Shown here in pieces: positions 19,191 to 31,289 of a stretch of 64,000 nucleotides of DNA. The stretch covers positions 38,960,501 through 39,024,500 of the forward strand of contig CM075671.1 of NCBI GenBank assembly GCA_037962975.1. Direction: 5' to 3'. Origin of the DNA: Clitoria ternatea. Lineage: Eukaryota > Streptophyta > Magnoliopsida > Fabales > Fabaceae. A model generated the notes under the pieces. It was not told the origin of the DNA and searched no databases. It saw nothing but the letters and a program-made list of their open reading frames with translations. A program made the position numbers and the translations under genes. How positions within the stretch are numbered: the stretch's first letter is position 1; each line of letters starts with the position of its first letter.

Positions 19191-21837
19191 TGTGAATAAA
19201 TACCGCCCAAAGATATACGTCCAAGTGAAGGATTACTGATTGAAGCGAGTCTGATTTGGGGACAAGTGCTTTTTCTGGGCAAAATTGTTTCTGAGTGGAG
19301 GATTCCCGAGTGAGTTGATTCTGAATGAAAAAACTCTAAACTTCGGAAGAACACTTGTCAGGCAAGGATGTCTCCGGGTGGTGTGTTTCAGAAAAGATGG
19401 CATTTTGAGCAAAGAAAAGACCTTTCCGAGTAATGTGTTTCGGAGAAAATGTCTTTTCAAGCAAGGAAATGGTCCGACCGAGAATGAGTCTCTTTCGGGC
19501 AGACACTCTCAAGTTTCAAACTAATCCCGAGTGAGATGTCTCCGAGGAAGGCACTTCCAAGTGGTTTGGGGCCGAAAGATGTATTTCCGAGCAAAGCATA
19601 GCTCTGACCTGGAAAAAGCTTCTATCGGCCAGATTCTCTCAAGTTCCAAATTTTTGAGTGAAAAGCAAGGCCGACTCCTGAGTGAATACGTCCGAATGGG
19701 TTGATTGATGATTGAGGCCATTCTGAGTGAAAAGCAAGTCGGACTTCAGATGAAAGTGTCCGAGTGGATCATTTCAAGGAGCGAAGAAAGGGTCGTTCTC
19801 GACTGAATTACTCCCAAGAAATATATCCGAGCAAGGTTTCTCCGAGTGGCTCAATTCTAGTGATGTGCTTTCGGGTGAAGAAAGACCTTGATTTCGAAGG
19901 AATACCCCTCGGGCTGAGGTATTTGAATGAAGAGTTCTCGATTGAATCAATTTTAAGTCAAAAAAATGGTTCTGACTTGTCGACCAGAGACATAGCCGAG
20001 TGAAACATTTTGGAGGTGCCGATTGAATCAATTTTAAATGAAGAATTCCCGAATGAGACGTTCCTGAATGGGTCACATGTGAGAGAAGAGGGTCTGAACG
20101 AGTGCTTCAAGCAGAAGCACCTCCGAGCAAATGATCTCCGAGTGAGTCACTTTTGAAACAATTCCGAATGAATATTTCAATCAGTGAAGCAATTCTGGTC
20201 GAGTGCTTCGAACAGAAACAAGTTCTGAGCAAAGCACCTCCGATTTAAGCAATTCCGAATGAATGCTTCAAGCAGTGACATTTCCGGACAAAGCAACACC
20301 GAGTGAAGCAATTCCGAATGAACAGACGTCCTGATGAATGCTCCTCAGAAAGAAATTTCCGAGTCAATAATCTGTGAATTCAAGCTTTCACTCGGTCTTT
20401 TATATATGAGAGCACCTGTTCCGCTCGGATTAATTCCCACTGAGGATGGATACTGGCTGAGGCACTAATCCGAGTCATAAGGAGGTTCCATATTTCCACC
20501 GTTTGCCCATGCTGACTTGGATTCCCACTATCCAAGTGGATCCTTGAATTATGAGGGGGCGGCTGATAACAAGTCAAAAGAGAAAATAATAAAGAATTCC
20601 CACTAGCCGCCGTTCTCTATGGTTGTCGAGGTCCAGGCTGTTTCTACATCACACACCAACGCACCATCCAAGTGGATTTGTTGATCTTGTGGGGCGGCTG
20701 ACAACAAGACAAAAGAGAAAATAATAAAGAAGTCCCACTAGCCGCCGTTCCCCATGATTATTGACGTCCAGATTTCTATAAATACAGGGGGGATGTCTGA
20801 AGCCTTCGGGAGAGCCGATATCCAGTTCTCATTAATTCACTTTGTTCCTTTCTTTTCTTTCTCTTTCGTTTTCTTTCTCTGTCCCGTTTCTTTCTCTTTT
20901 TATTTTCTTTTTCTTTTCTTTTTCTTTCTGTTTTGTAAGAGTTGTGAGGGTTTTAAAATTGAGTGTTCCAATTTGTAATTGGTGGAGGAATATTGCAACA
21001 AGGAAATACAGTGGTAAAATTATTTTTAAGCTTTTGGAGAAACCCGTAAGTCTTTATTTTTACCATGTCTTGTATGTTTTATTTTTCCATCATGTATATG
21101 AATTTGAATTATTTCATGAGTAACTAAATTAATTATCTTGGGATGAAGGGGGTGTGATAATATTTTATGATAATGTTATTTTGACTTTGAATTAAATAAA
21201 TTTCTGTTTTCCATTTAGTTCAAAAAATGCTCAATGCTCTTAGTGATTCCTAATAAGAACCTAAGTCATAAAACTGTATACTTGCGGGTATATTAGTAAG
21301 TTTAAGTAATTAATAGAATCGAGAGATTTATTGTTACTGGAAAGTTTTTAAACTAAGCCGAAGGTTTTGAAATACTTTTTGAGACCTCGGTAAAACCGTG
21401 AAAGTAATCAAAATCTTTTGGGGAATAAATAAGGGATTTTCACAAAACAATAATGGGCCTTTTCTAAGGATTAAGTAGTGCTTTCCATAGGTTAGGTACA
21501 TTAATAGGATTCCGAGAGGAACATATTAATTAGCTTAAGGAAAATCCGCCTTGGAAAACTTAATTTGATTCTTATTTATAAAAAGTTAAAATTCATTAAC
21601 ATAAAATAGAGTCTTGATCCCCCGAAATCCCAAGATACTCTCAACTCTGATTTTTAAGTGTCAAGTAAATTTTGTTTCTAAATTTATTTTTAATTTGTGT
21701 TTTATTTTACAAAAACATTAAAAATCAATTGTGTGGATAATTAAATTTCAATATGCTGGTACTTTGAACACAGTCCCTGTGGAGACGATAATCTTTTATA
21801 TTACGCGACATAACTCGTGCGCTTGCGGGCCCTGTCA
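19191..21837 (+). repeat. Athila 3' LTR, 5'-truncated
   Basis: It matches the 5' LTR from 9737 to 12447, beginning at the shared TGAATAAATACCGCCC. It lacks the equivalent of 9084-9736 and has one copy, not two, of the 69-bp unit. The TATA box is at 20777-20784. It ends CCTGTCA before the target duplication GCATT. Because the downstream target duplication is intact, the truncation is internal and post-dates or accompanied insertion. Confidence 0.9.
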
Positions 21838-21842
21838 GCATT
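21838..21842 (+). other. Target-site duplication GCATT, right
   Basis: Second copy of the 5-bp duplication flanking the Athila element. SIRE RNase H coding resumes here with TCT AGG ACC. Confidence 0.95.
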
Positions 21843-22030
21843 CTAGGACCAAACATATAGAAATTCGTCACCACTTTATAAGAGATCATGTTTTGAAGGG
21901 AGATTGTGTTCTTGAATATGTTGATACTTCCAAACAATTGGCGGATATTTTTACAAAACCCCTCGCTAAAGAACAATTTATAAAAATAAGGAGGGAATTA
22001 GGAATTTTGGAAATAACAAATATTATTTAA
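21843..22030 (+). pseudogene. pol: SIRE RNase H C-terminus (after insertion)
   Basis: SRTKHIEIRHHFIRDHV followed by ADIFTKPLAKEQF is the standard copia pol C-terminus and continues directly from NPVMH at 9082. It ends with TAA at 22028-22030. The separation from the rest of pol is entirely due to the 12.75-kb Athila element. Confidence 0.93.
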
Positions 22031-22771
22031 AGTGTTTTTGAAAATATTTCAAAACCTTAAAACTTTAAAATTTTTGACAAAATATCTTGATGATATCTTT
22101 TAAAAGGGATTTTCTTTTAATTACTATATCTCAAAATCACTTAATAAATTCTTATTTTGAAATATAAATTTTCTTCTTGAAAAATTTCTTGGTCAAATAA
22201 AGTAATTTGCATCGTTTAATCATATGATTAAATCAATGCTTACTAGTTTATCTATTTAAATTACAAAATTCCTTTTTCAAATTGATTTTCCAAACAAAAT
22301 ATTTTCTTTCTAAAGAAATTTAAAGACATATTCTTGAACAAAATAATCTCCTATGCATCACAAAGTTCTCTAAAATAAATTGTCAAATAAACCTTATTTT
22401 TTGGTGAAATTTCCATGCCAACAAAATCATTGGTAAATTGATAAATCTCTTACAAAATTAGCCTCTCCTATAAATTTTCTAGATTAAAATCTTGATCAAT
22501 ATCTTTTGAGTCTTCATATATCTCTTTATATTTGCATAAACAAGAGACTCCAAAAGGCTTGAAATTTGAATTCAAAATTCAAATTCAAAATTTGAATTCA
22601 AAATTCAAAAGGAGACAAAGGCATGTGCTTTTCCCATTCTTGTGACTTTAAAATGCTAAATCTATATGCAAATCATGAGTCTTTAAAGACTAAATGACAA
22701 AAGTTGATTTCCCAAGCACATGATTCCCTATCACGTGAGTTAGGCTTCAGATTTGCACAAAATACAAAGCA
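22031..22771 (+). other. SIRE spacer between pol and env-like ORF
   Basis: AT-rich and non-coding. It contains a 26-bp direct repeat around TTTGAATTCAAAATTCAAA (22565 and 22591) made of EcoRI-type palindromes. It leads into the palindrome doublets of the putative env promoter. Confidence 0.6.
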
Positions 22772-22918
22772 TGAATTGATTCATCCTAGGAGTGAATTGA
22801 TTCACTCGAGCTTCAGTGGGCAAAAATCATAAATCACGCAAAATGAATCGATTCAATTGGGGACGAATCGATTCACACGAGTAGCTTTGGCCTATCTCAT
22901 GCATTTTTGTTATAAATA
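22772..22918 (+). promoter_or_regulatory. Putative internal promoter of the env-like ORF
   Basis: Four palindrome copies (TGAATTGATTCA at 22772 and 22793; TGAATCGATTCA at 22844; CGAATCGATTCA at 22864) form two doublets with 21- and 20-bp spacing and a 72-bp doublet step. TATAAATA follows at 22911-22918, then a C/T-rich leader and ATG at 23017. The LTR U3 has the same doublet array and the same TATA sequence. Known: SIRE env-like ORFs need some route to expression. Inferred: an LTR-like promoter drives this one. Confidence 0.6.
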
Positions 22919-23016
22919 CAGGGACTATCTCTATTTTCTTCACCCATTCTTCACCCTTCTCTTATAATTCCCTTGCCTCCTCTCTAAACACTCTTCTTCC
23001 ACCTCTTCTAAAACCA

Positions 23017-24110
23017 ATGGCATCCTCTTCCAACCCAAAAAGAAAAAGAAGAGCTGATATTGCTGGATCCTCTGCTCCACAAACAACTGATATATCTAGA
23101 TTATTCACCACACAAAACCAACTCTCTAGATATCTAGAACACTTTTCTAAAAAATCTCACAGCACCCCTCATTGGCTTGACTATCAACTCTTTCATGATA
23201 ACTTCACCTTCTTTGAGATTCTCCAACAACAACAGCTCGATGAATTTGCTACCCTTCAGGAAAATTTCATTTATCCGAAACTAATTAGAGTCTTCTACTC
23301 CACTCTAAAAGTCACAAATAATCGTTACATAGCCAAGGTAAAAGGAGTCACCATCAACCTTGATGACCACACTCTTCATCTTGTAGGAAGGCTTCCATTA
23401 AACAATAGTGATTTTGGTGGAAAGAGGCCCATACCGGAATGGAATTACAACCCTCTAGAGGTGAGAACTTTTCTAAGTCTTTCTTCCACCGCAACAAGCA
23501 CAGTAGGTCAAATGGATATAGAGCACTGACTTCTTCACTATTGCTTGGTGAAAATACTACTTCCAAATGGAAGTAATAACGCAAGGGTAAGTGAGTCACA
23601 AATTATCTTACTTTGGGCTATGTTGCATAAAAAAGAAATCAATTGGATTGCACTCATAAAGCAACATATGATTGATGCTTAAAAACTCACCCGCCTTCCA
23701 TATGTCATCTTAATCACTAAACTCCTTTATCATTATAATGTTGATTTATCAAATGAAGTTAAGGAGTTAGTTGGTTCGAAAGGATTAATTAGTGGACCAC
23801 ACCTCACTAAAATGGGATGGACCTTTCGAAATGAAGAATGGCATTACTCTCCTCTAAACGCAGTGAAGATGAAGCGCATTCCGAGCATGAAACTCAACCT
23901 CAAGCACATGCACCTCCTGCAAACCTCAATGATGCGTTTTTCAATAGGTTAACTACCCACTTTGATAATCACCTTGATGCGATGAATGCTCGTTTTGACA
24001 CCTTAGAGAATAATATGAATACCCGCTTCAACCAAATGGAGGATTCCATGACCACTCAATACAATGAACTCAATCAACAATTCTCGGAGTTTAAATTTTT
24101 CAATCCATAA
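23017..24110 (+). pseudogene. SIRE env-like protein (ORF3)
   Basis: The ATG at 23017 gives MASSSNPKRKRRADIAGSS, a basic, nuclear-signal-like N-terminus rather than a signal peptide. A region with WLDYQLFHDNFTFFEIL and GVTINLDDHTLHLVGRLPL follows, resembling plant transposon/envelope-like proteins of the SIRE lineage. A TGA at 23527-23529 breaks the frame, another stop lies at about 23683, and 4 bp are missing near 23862 relative to the upstream copy. The C-terminal part (to 24110) is a heptad-like coiled coil. No transmembrane segment is obvious, so the envelope label rests on position, not visible function. Confidence 0.82.
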
Positions 24111-24465
24111 GCTAGAACTTGTTGTATTTCTTTGTTTAGTTTAAGTATTTTATGATCATATTCCCACTTTTAATCATTCAATAAAATTGCTTTCATGTTT
24201 GATACTTTACGTTTTTTATAATGCCAAAGGGGGAAAAATATCTCATTAAATATCTCTTTAATTTTTGGTATCTTGAATGATTATCATTGCCTTAATTATA
24301 TAAATCATTTTTGCAATAATAAAAGGGGAGTATTATATGCAAATATCTTATATAAAAATATCTTGTAAATGGTATCAAATTGCATTAGAAAAGGGGAGTA
24401 TTATTGTTTTGTATTATATATTGAGTAAGTAACACCCCAAGAGATGAACACTTGTTGTCATTATC

Positions 24466-24481
24466 AAAAAAGGGGAGAATG
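24466..24481 (+). promoter_or_regulatory. SIRE polypurine tract
   Basis: AAAAAAGGGGAGAATG abuts the right LTR. Three similar purine tracts lie within the preceding 255 bp, as in the upstream copy. Confidence 0.85.
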
Positions 24482-26036
24482 TGTTTACATGTTGCAACAG
24501 GTTTTGATAATGACAAACAAGATTAAAGATCAAACATAAGAATTACGGACAAATTAATTATGAGTGATGATGCAAAAATGATGAACTCCAGAAGAAAGAT
24601 TCAAGGCATTCAAAAGAGGTTCAAAATTAGTGAAATAAACTCATCAAAATGCCTAAGCACTGAGACAACATGACCATATGAAATAACATGTGAAAAGGAA
24701 TATCAAAAATATCAAAAATGGACCATCAGCATGTTGAATCGATTCCCCAAGACCCCTGAATCGATTCATGCGCAACAACAGGCCAAGGATATGGTTTTTC
24801 AATCAATGAATCGATTCACTAAGCCATTGAATCGATTCACGCATGATAGAAAGGCCCAGGGTGTGAAATTTGGTGATTGAATCGATTCATCCCAGCCCCG
24901 AATCGATTCATGCAAAATTAAAATGCCCAGGATGTGTTTTTTAATTGATTGAATCGATTCACACCTCATTGAATTGATTCATACGTTTAAAATTGCCCAG
25001 AATCTTCAAATTTTCATGGATGAATCGATTCATATTTCTTGTGAATAGATTCATACATTATTTTAAGTCCAAATACACTAAATGAATCGATTCGTGAATA
25101 TATTCATTCAGTATAAATTTGAATTTCAAATTTTGAACGCTGATAGAGTTGCGGGAAAAATGGAAACCTCACGCTGCTCCAAAAATCAAACAATCAAGCT
25201 GCCAATTTACAGATTCAAGGTCAGGAAACTTATGCATGGAAACAAGAAACTTAAATCATGGAATGTTTTGTGGATTTATCTTTCTGAGGGAATTAAAAAT
25301 TGGACAAATTGCATGCACCCTTGCCTATAAATAGAAGAGAAGTTGGAAGCTAAAGAAACACCAAGCATTCATACGAAAATAACATTGCTTCTCCTTCTTT
25401 GTTCTTTAATTCTTGGCAAATCATTCTCTGTCTCTATTTTGGCAAATTAATTTTTGAGAGTTACTTAGTGAGAAAAATAATTTTTGAGTGCTAAAACTTG
25501 CATATCCTCTCTTTGAGAGTTATTATTTTTACAAAGCTTTAACTTGTATATCCACTCTTTTGGAGAGTTATTCTTGTACACTTAAACACCAAAAATCCTA
25601 TAGTTTGGGTTGGGTTTCAACCTTGTAAGATTGTGAGATTGAGAGATTGGGTGGGTTACCCTTGTACTTGTGGAAATTGGACTCTTGAGTGTGGGACACT
25701 AGGAAGCTTCAATTGCTCAAAGTTGTAATCTCTAATTTCATAGTGGAATCCTTCAAGTGGGTTGCTTGAAGGCGAGTCGTACATCGGGGTGGTGGAACTC
25801 GTTATATCGGTTTGCAAATCTCTCTATCCATACACTCTCTTATATTTGCTCATATAAATTGCTTACTAAATTGTTAGAATTCACTTGAAATATTTATACT
25901 CTTACATTGTTTGGTACATTGTTAGTTATCTCCTTCAAGCATTATCATTAAAGAATCAAATTCGAAAGCATTCTAAAGAAAATTTTTAATACTCAATTCA
26001 CCCCCCTCTTGAGTAATTGAGGCCACTTGGTTAACA
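24482..26036 (+). mobile_element. SIRE-type copia LTR, right (3' LTR)
   Basis: A 1555-bp LTR of exactly the same length as the left one, ends TGTT/AACA. It carries the palindrome array (24735-25106) and TATA box (25326-25333). The expected 5-bp duplication after it would be AGTTC (26037-26041), but no matching site is seen upstream because the left side is truncated SIRE sequence. Confidence 0.93.
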
Positions 26037-26202
26037 AGTTCTTGAGCCATTATAATAGATAATGAAAGTTTATTTCAAGTTTGAAGATTATTGGAAACCA
26101 ATTACTAGTAGAGAAATTAGTGTTAATGGATAATTAAATAATTATTGGAATGTATCTTGGAAATTGAATATGCAATCATTCCACTTAGACTGTAAATAAT
26201 GA
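26037..26202. other. AT-rich flank, nothing recognised
   Basis: Short non-coding interval between the SIRE LTR and the dispersed repeat copy. No motif or open frame is seen. Confidence 0.5.
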
Positions 26203-26315
26203 CTTAATGCACTACAAATTAATCAAGTTAAAAGTAAAATGAAATATGAGTTTGTCAATTTTGTGACAGTTTCTTTTACTCTTTGATCTTATCAAGAATT
26301 TTCAATTCTTGTGGC
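26203..26315 (+). repeat. Dispersed repeat, interrupted copy, left part
   Basis: Matches 665-776. The match continues beyond the copia insertion at about 32616-32775. The last five bases, GTGGC, are a candidate target duplication (compare 32555-32559). Confidence 0.6.
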
Positions 26316-28037
26316 CGTTGGTTCTAATAGGATAATCTGATCACAAGAAATACAAAGAAATGTTAGGAAATCCCTAAGCATGAGCAGCGGAAAAATAAAA
26401 GGGATTCCATAGGATTTACAAGGTTCCGTGCACAAAAACAATTTCGAAATTCATTTTGGATTACCTCTTGAAGAACTCCGAAGCAGTCGTAGCCTCGTCC
26501 TTTAGGAGTCCACACGAGCACTCCCACAGAATCGCAACACTTGCCAACTGCTAGTTTGACGGCGTGTAGCTCTTGCAACTTTTGTGAATTTGTGTCTCAC
26601 TTGAGTGAACGGCCTATGAGCATCTTATGCTCTATTTATAGGCTTAGGTTTGACCTAATTTGTTCTCTCTAAAAGTGGGCTCCTTACTCATTCCAAATGA
26701 GTTAGGCCCAATAACTTTATTTTAGTCCAACTAAAATAAGACAACATTTTCTGATGGGCTTACTCTATGTGTGTGACCCTATAGGTAAAATACCCGGTCA
26801 TATTAATAATAAACTATTATTAATATGAAATAAGAGCAGCATCTAGCAATGCATCATTATGTCCGAATATTATCAACATAACCTATAAGTGATAATTATT
26901 TAATATGTTTATTCCTTTTGTCACGATATCCTAATTGGGCCCAAGGCATGGTCGCGTCATCCTTGTACGGCCCAATTTATTTTACTTGATACCGGAGTAG
27001 ACTGGATCCGAATAAATATCTAATATTTATTCTTTCTAGCATGGCCATGCGTTTTCTTAGTCTTACTCCAGCAAGTGGCCTATGGATATCACTCCTGTCA
27101 CATAGGAAAGACAAATCCCATCTACATCACTCACATCCCTCTACATAATTTGTTCATTGCCTAATCACAACCTTTATAGTCCTCTTGTTACAGAAGACGT
27201 TTAATTGTATTAAAACAATAAACTCCTCATGTAGGAATCGTAGTGACTTCAGGTCGAAGGACTACATATACCATTATCACATTGAGAATCGTTTATGACA
27301 ATCATGTAACGATCCATGCAACGTTCTCATGGTGGGTCTATCCAGTACATCATTACTCTTAATGTGTACTTGTGTGAAGACTCGATATCATATATATCTA
27401 TAATCTATGAGATCAGGTCATCAGTACACTCACACACTAGTCTCAGTGTATTTACATGTCCCCGTGTAAATACTTGACTAGGGACATTTTAGGAATAATT
27501 TTTATATGACCTATTACTCCAAGGATAAATATGTTTTAAAACAATTTTAAACTGAAATATTTATTCTATTGATAAGTAGAAAAATGATACAAATGAAGAA
27601 GCATAAAAGCTCATAGTGCATACACCAACAAGAAACCCATAAGAGCAAAACACCCCCGAGAAAGAAAACTAGAACATAAAATAGAGAACTCTAAAATACC
27701 AATGCAAAATTATCAAGGTAATATAAAAAGGATAAAGAAAGAAGAAGAAGAACACAAACAGGTTATGTGGTTCAGCCATAATAAGCCTACATCTATGGCA
27801 AGAGCAGTAAATTCAATTTATGATGAAGAGATTACAAAGGTTACAATGCTAACCAATTTTCTAGACTTAGAGAATTTCACCAGTCCCTTATACAAGCACG
27901 CAAGTACCATATTTATAAGAAACAATGCCTAACAATCTCTATGAATCAATGTAGTTACATAGAAATAAAAATGTAACTGATTAAGCTAAGTCTGCTCACA
28001 GACTTAAGGCCCCAAACTTTAGAGTCATATAACTTCA
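26316..28037 (-). repeat. Copia 3' LTR (left), split by a solo LTR
   Basis: LTR sequence is present as 26316-26360 and 27636-28037, about 447 bp in total, matching 32114-32552 (439 bp). The break is caused by the element at 26361-27630. Confidence 0.85.
26361..27630 (+). mobile_element. Solo LTR, copy 1 (TGTTAGG..CCAACA family)
   Basis: A 1270-bp sequence from TGTTAGGAAATCCCTAAGC to ACACCAACA, flanked by the perfect 5-bp duplication AGAAA (26356-26360 and 27631-27635). There is no internal coding sequence, PBS or PPT, so it is a solo LTR. A TATA-like TATTTATA lies at 26633-26640. It belongs to the same family as 52365-53643. The parent element is not in this window. Confidence 0.92.
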
Positions 28038-28104
28038 CGATTCTCCACTTTGACTCTAACAGACCTTGATCCAAATCTATAGTTACTCTCCACTTATACA
28101 TCGA

Positions 28105-29560
28105 TCACCATCTAGTAAAATTGATTAAGTCCAAAAAATGTTTGATCTTTACTCTAGGAAGAGATTTAATGAGCATGTCCATAGGATTTTCATCAGTGGC
28201 AATCTTCTCAACCTGGACCTTCCTCAGATTATCCATTTCCCTGATGAAATGAAATTTTACATTAATATGTTTTGTTCTTTCATGATAGGTCTGATGATTA
28301 GCCAAGGGAATGGCACTTTGGCTATCACAGAAAATAAGAACACTATCTTGGTTAATACCAAGTTCTCCTACCAGGCTATTCAGCCACAGACCTTCCTTCA
28401 CTCCTTCTGCTAAAGCAATGTACTTAGACTCTGTAGTTGACAGAGCCACCACAGACTATAAATTAGCCTTCTAGGATACAATAACACCAAAAAGAGTGAA
28501 AACATAACCAGTAAGAGATTTTCTAGTATCGATGCAGCCTATAAAATCTACATCAAGATAGCCTGTGACAGGATTGCTTCCTTAAGACACATTTTTAAAA
28601 TTTAGACCAAAATATGTTGATCCATTCAAATATCTTATGACCCATTTCAAAGCATTCCAATGAACATGGCCAGGATTTTCCATGAATCTACTGATTAGAC
28701 TTACAGCATAAACAAGATCAAGTTTGGTGCAGACCATTACATACATAAGACTGCCAACACCACTAGCATAAGGAACAAAAGAAATCTTCAATTTTTCTTC
28801 CTTTGTAACAGGAGACTGAGAGGATAAAAGCTTGGGCAAAGAGCCTAGAGGTGTTTCAATAGATTTAGATTGATGCATTCTAAATCTTTCAACAACTTTC
28901 TTCAAGTATCCTTACTGAGACAAGAAAAGTTCTCCTTGCTTCATGTCCTAATGATGTCCATTCCTAATATCTTCCTAGCAGGTCCTAGATCCTTCATCTC
29001 AAATTCAGACTTTAAATTTTGTTTGAACAAAATTAACTCATCATTGCTTGAGTTTGCCAGCAAAATGTCATCCACATAGAGGAGAAGATATAGCACACAA
29101 ATATTATCCCTTTTCAAAATGTAAACATAGTTGTCATAGCTGCATTTGTAAAATCCATACTTAATCAGAAAATATCAAACTTCTTATACTACATTCTATG
29201 ACTTTGTTTCAGGCCGTAGAGAGACTTCTTGAGCAAACAAACTTTGCTCCCATCTTTTGAAAACCTATTTGGTTCCTGCATGAAAATGGTCTCCTCCAAA
29301 TCACCATGAAGAAAAGTTGTTTTAACGTCCATTTGTTCTAGCTCCAAGTTAAACTAATTTACTAGACTTAGCAAAATTCTGATAGAACAATGTTTTGTAA
29401 CAGGTGAAAAAATTTCATTATAATCTACTCCGTAGATCTATGTGAAGCCTTTAGCCACGAGTCTAACTTTAAACCTTGGTGCTTCAACCTCTGGTATCCC
29501 TTCTTTTCTTTTGAAGATCCACTTGCTTCCAATAGTCTTTTACCTTTTAGGCAAATCCAG
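28105..29560 (-). pseudogene. pol: Copia reverse transcriptase-RNase H (minus strand)
   Basis: RNase H ends the reading on the left: STTESKYIAL, FCDSQSAIPLANHQ and RTKHINVKFHFIRE. To its right, RT pieces include RMHQSKSIETPLGSLPK and SLMYVMVCTKLDLVYAVSL. The catalytic YVDD is read at about 29068-29079. Multiple stops and frame changes separate the pieces. The STTE..EY/KY and FHFIRE motifs are the usual Ty1/copia C-terminal signature. Confidence 0.85.
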
Positions 29561-29879
29561 AAGTTCCTAGGTCTAATTCTTATTCAATGACTCTATTTCT
29601 TCATCAATAGCCTTACTCCAATGTTAAGCTTCAAAACACTTTATGGCTTCCTTAATGATCATGGTTTTGTGCTCTAAACTTCATCAGCTACACTTAAAGC
29701 ATAATAGATCAGGCCTGCATACCTATATCTGTTTAGTGGCTTAAGAATTCTCTTACCTCTGTCTCTGACTAGTTGATAGTGAGGGATATTATGAAAATCT
29801 GAAGCTCCTCCTGGGCTATTACTTTCCTGAAAAATAGTTTCCCTGTAGTGTTGCTTAGGTCTAGGTCTTGACTATAAGA

Positions 29880-30815
29880 AATAATCCCTCATATTCTGAG
29901 TCTGTTTCTTTTTTGATGAAAGCTTCACCTTAATTTGAGTTTCTTATCTTTCTGAGGCATTTTCCTACAGAGTTTGATCCTTCAACATACTCATTCTTGA
30001 CTCATTAAAAATCACATCCCTGCTGATGATGCACTTGCATCCACCTACTCCTAATATCTAGAATCTGTAGCCTTTCACACCTTCAGGATATCCCAGAAAA
30101 ATGCACTTGACTACCCTTGGTTTTAGCTTTCCCTCCTTGATATCAGCATAAGCTAGAGATCCAAACACACGCAAACTAGAATAATTTGCGGGCTTTCTAG
30201 TCCAAGCTTCCATTCGTGTCTTGAAGTTTAAAGCTGAGAATGGGCTCCTATTAATTAGGTGAATAGAAGTAGCAGCATCTTCTCCCTAGAAGCATACATC
30301 TTACACATTCCAAGATTATCCTGTTTATTCTTTCAACCAAACCATTTTGCTAGGGTGTTCTGGATATAGATTTATGTCTTTTAATTCCCTGTTTCATGCA
30401 AAACTCATCAAACTACTCTGAAAGAAATTCCAGGCCATTGTCAATGCTTAGAACCTTGAGTATGGTGCCTAGCTGATTTTGAATCAGTGTGTGCCATTGC
30501 TGAAATCATGAAAATGTTTCAAACTTACTCTTAAGCACAAACAACCAGACTCTTCTTGAAAAATCATCTACTATTGATAGAAAATAAGAGCCTCCACCTA
30601 GAGTCTAAACTCTAGAAGGCCCCCACAAATCAGAATGAACATATTCAAAAGGTTTGGAAGAAATATGCATGCCATACCCAAATTTCACTCTATGAGATTT
30701 ACCAAGCACATAATTTTCATAAATCAAATTTGTTTATTTTATCCCCATTAAGCAGATTCTATTTTTCCAATTCAAATAACCCTTTTTCACTAACATGCCC
30801 AAGTCTAAGATGCCA
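29880..30815 (-). pseudogene. pol: Copia integrase (minus strand), decayed
   Basis: Translation of the minus strand shows fragments of the integrase core: a WGPSRV-like segment near 30610-30640, an N-G-x-E-F segment near 30430 and a QNGLVERI-like segment near 30340. The C-terminal domain is near 30050-30180, reading FGSLAYADI-like words. Frames are broken throughout. Confidence 0.7.
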
Positions 30816-31289
30816 TCATTTTGTTTTATCCTGACAGACTTTATTAGCAACAGATGCATAAGCAGTTATAGTAGAATCATCTAAGATAAACAAACCATTA
30901 TATTTATCTTTTAAGCCTTTTGCAATTACTAAAGACCCATTTGAAATGTTTAACACACCATGTTGAATTCTTGTTGAAAAACTAAGATTATCAAACATGC
31001 TTATTAAGATGAGATTGCGTTTTAAATCAGGAATATACCTCACTTCTTTGAGAAGAAATTCCATATTGTCAAACATCTTCAATTTGATGGTTCCAATGCC
31101 ATGTACCTTGTAGGGACAATTATCCCATAGCAAAATTATTCCATATTCTTTAAACTCTAAGGTCTCAAAATAATCCTTCATTGGGCACATATCATAGGAG
31201 CATTCAGAGTCCATGACCCAGTCTTTGAGTCTACGAAGATAATGCAACAAGAACTCTAACACTCTCATATCAATCTGATACAACTGCAA
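30816..31289 (-). pseudogene. pol: Copia protease and pre-integrase region (minus strand)
   Basis: A 157-codon frame contains WVMDSECSYDMCP. The copia protease site is normally D-S-G-C-S/T, so Gly is replaced by Glu here. IPDLKRNLILISMFDN and the HGVLNISNGSLVIAKG segment are typical of the region between protease and integrase. It would process the polyprotein, but the Gly change suggests inactivity. Confidence 0.82.

Larger units (their letters stand above)
9084..21837 (+). mobile_element. Athila-type Ty3/gypsy LTR retrotransposon nested in SIRE
   Basis: A 12,754-bp element with ends TGATAAGTG and CCTGTCA and target duplication GCATT. Order: 5' LTR, PBS, T-rich leader, gag, protease, RT-RNase H, integrase, a 1.3-kb non-coding tract with a nested hairpin, and a partial 3' LTR. 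Placing RNase H before integrase defines Ty3/gypsy order. I assign Athila from the gag, the DLGAS protease site, the EFDLEIKDKKGTENLVADHL RNase H tail and the PBS. No env-like ORF is seen. Several stops and frameshifts make it non-autonomous. Confidence 0.93.

Noticed and set aside
20842..21123. Signal-peptide-like ORF in the Athila 3' LTR
   Set aside because: The hydrophobic run is the TTTCTTTCTCTTTC leader of the LTR, and the homologous 5' LTR part is equally non-coding.
26363..26578. 71-codon minus-strand ORF
   Set aside because: Lies wholly within a solo LTR. The corresponding frame in copy 2 (52365 onward) is not preserved.
28138..28413. 91-codon plus-strand ORF
   Set aside because: Antisense shadow of copia RNase H on the minus strand.
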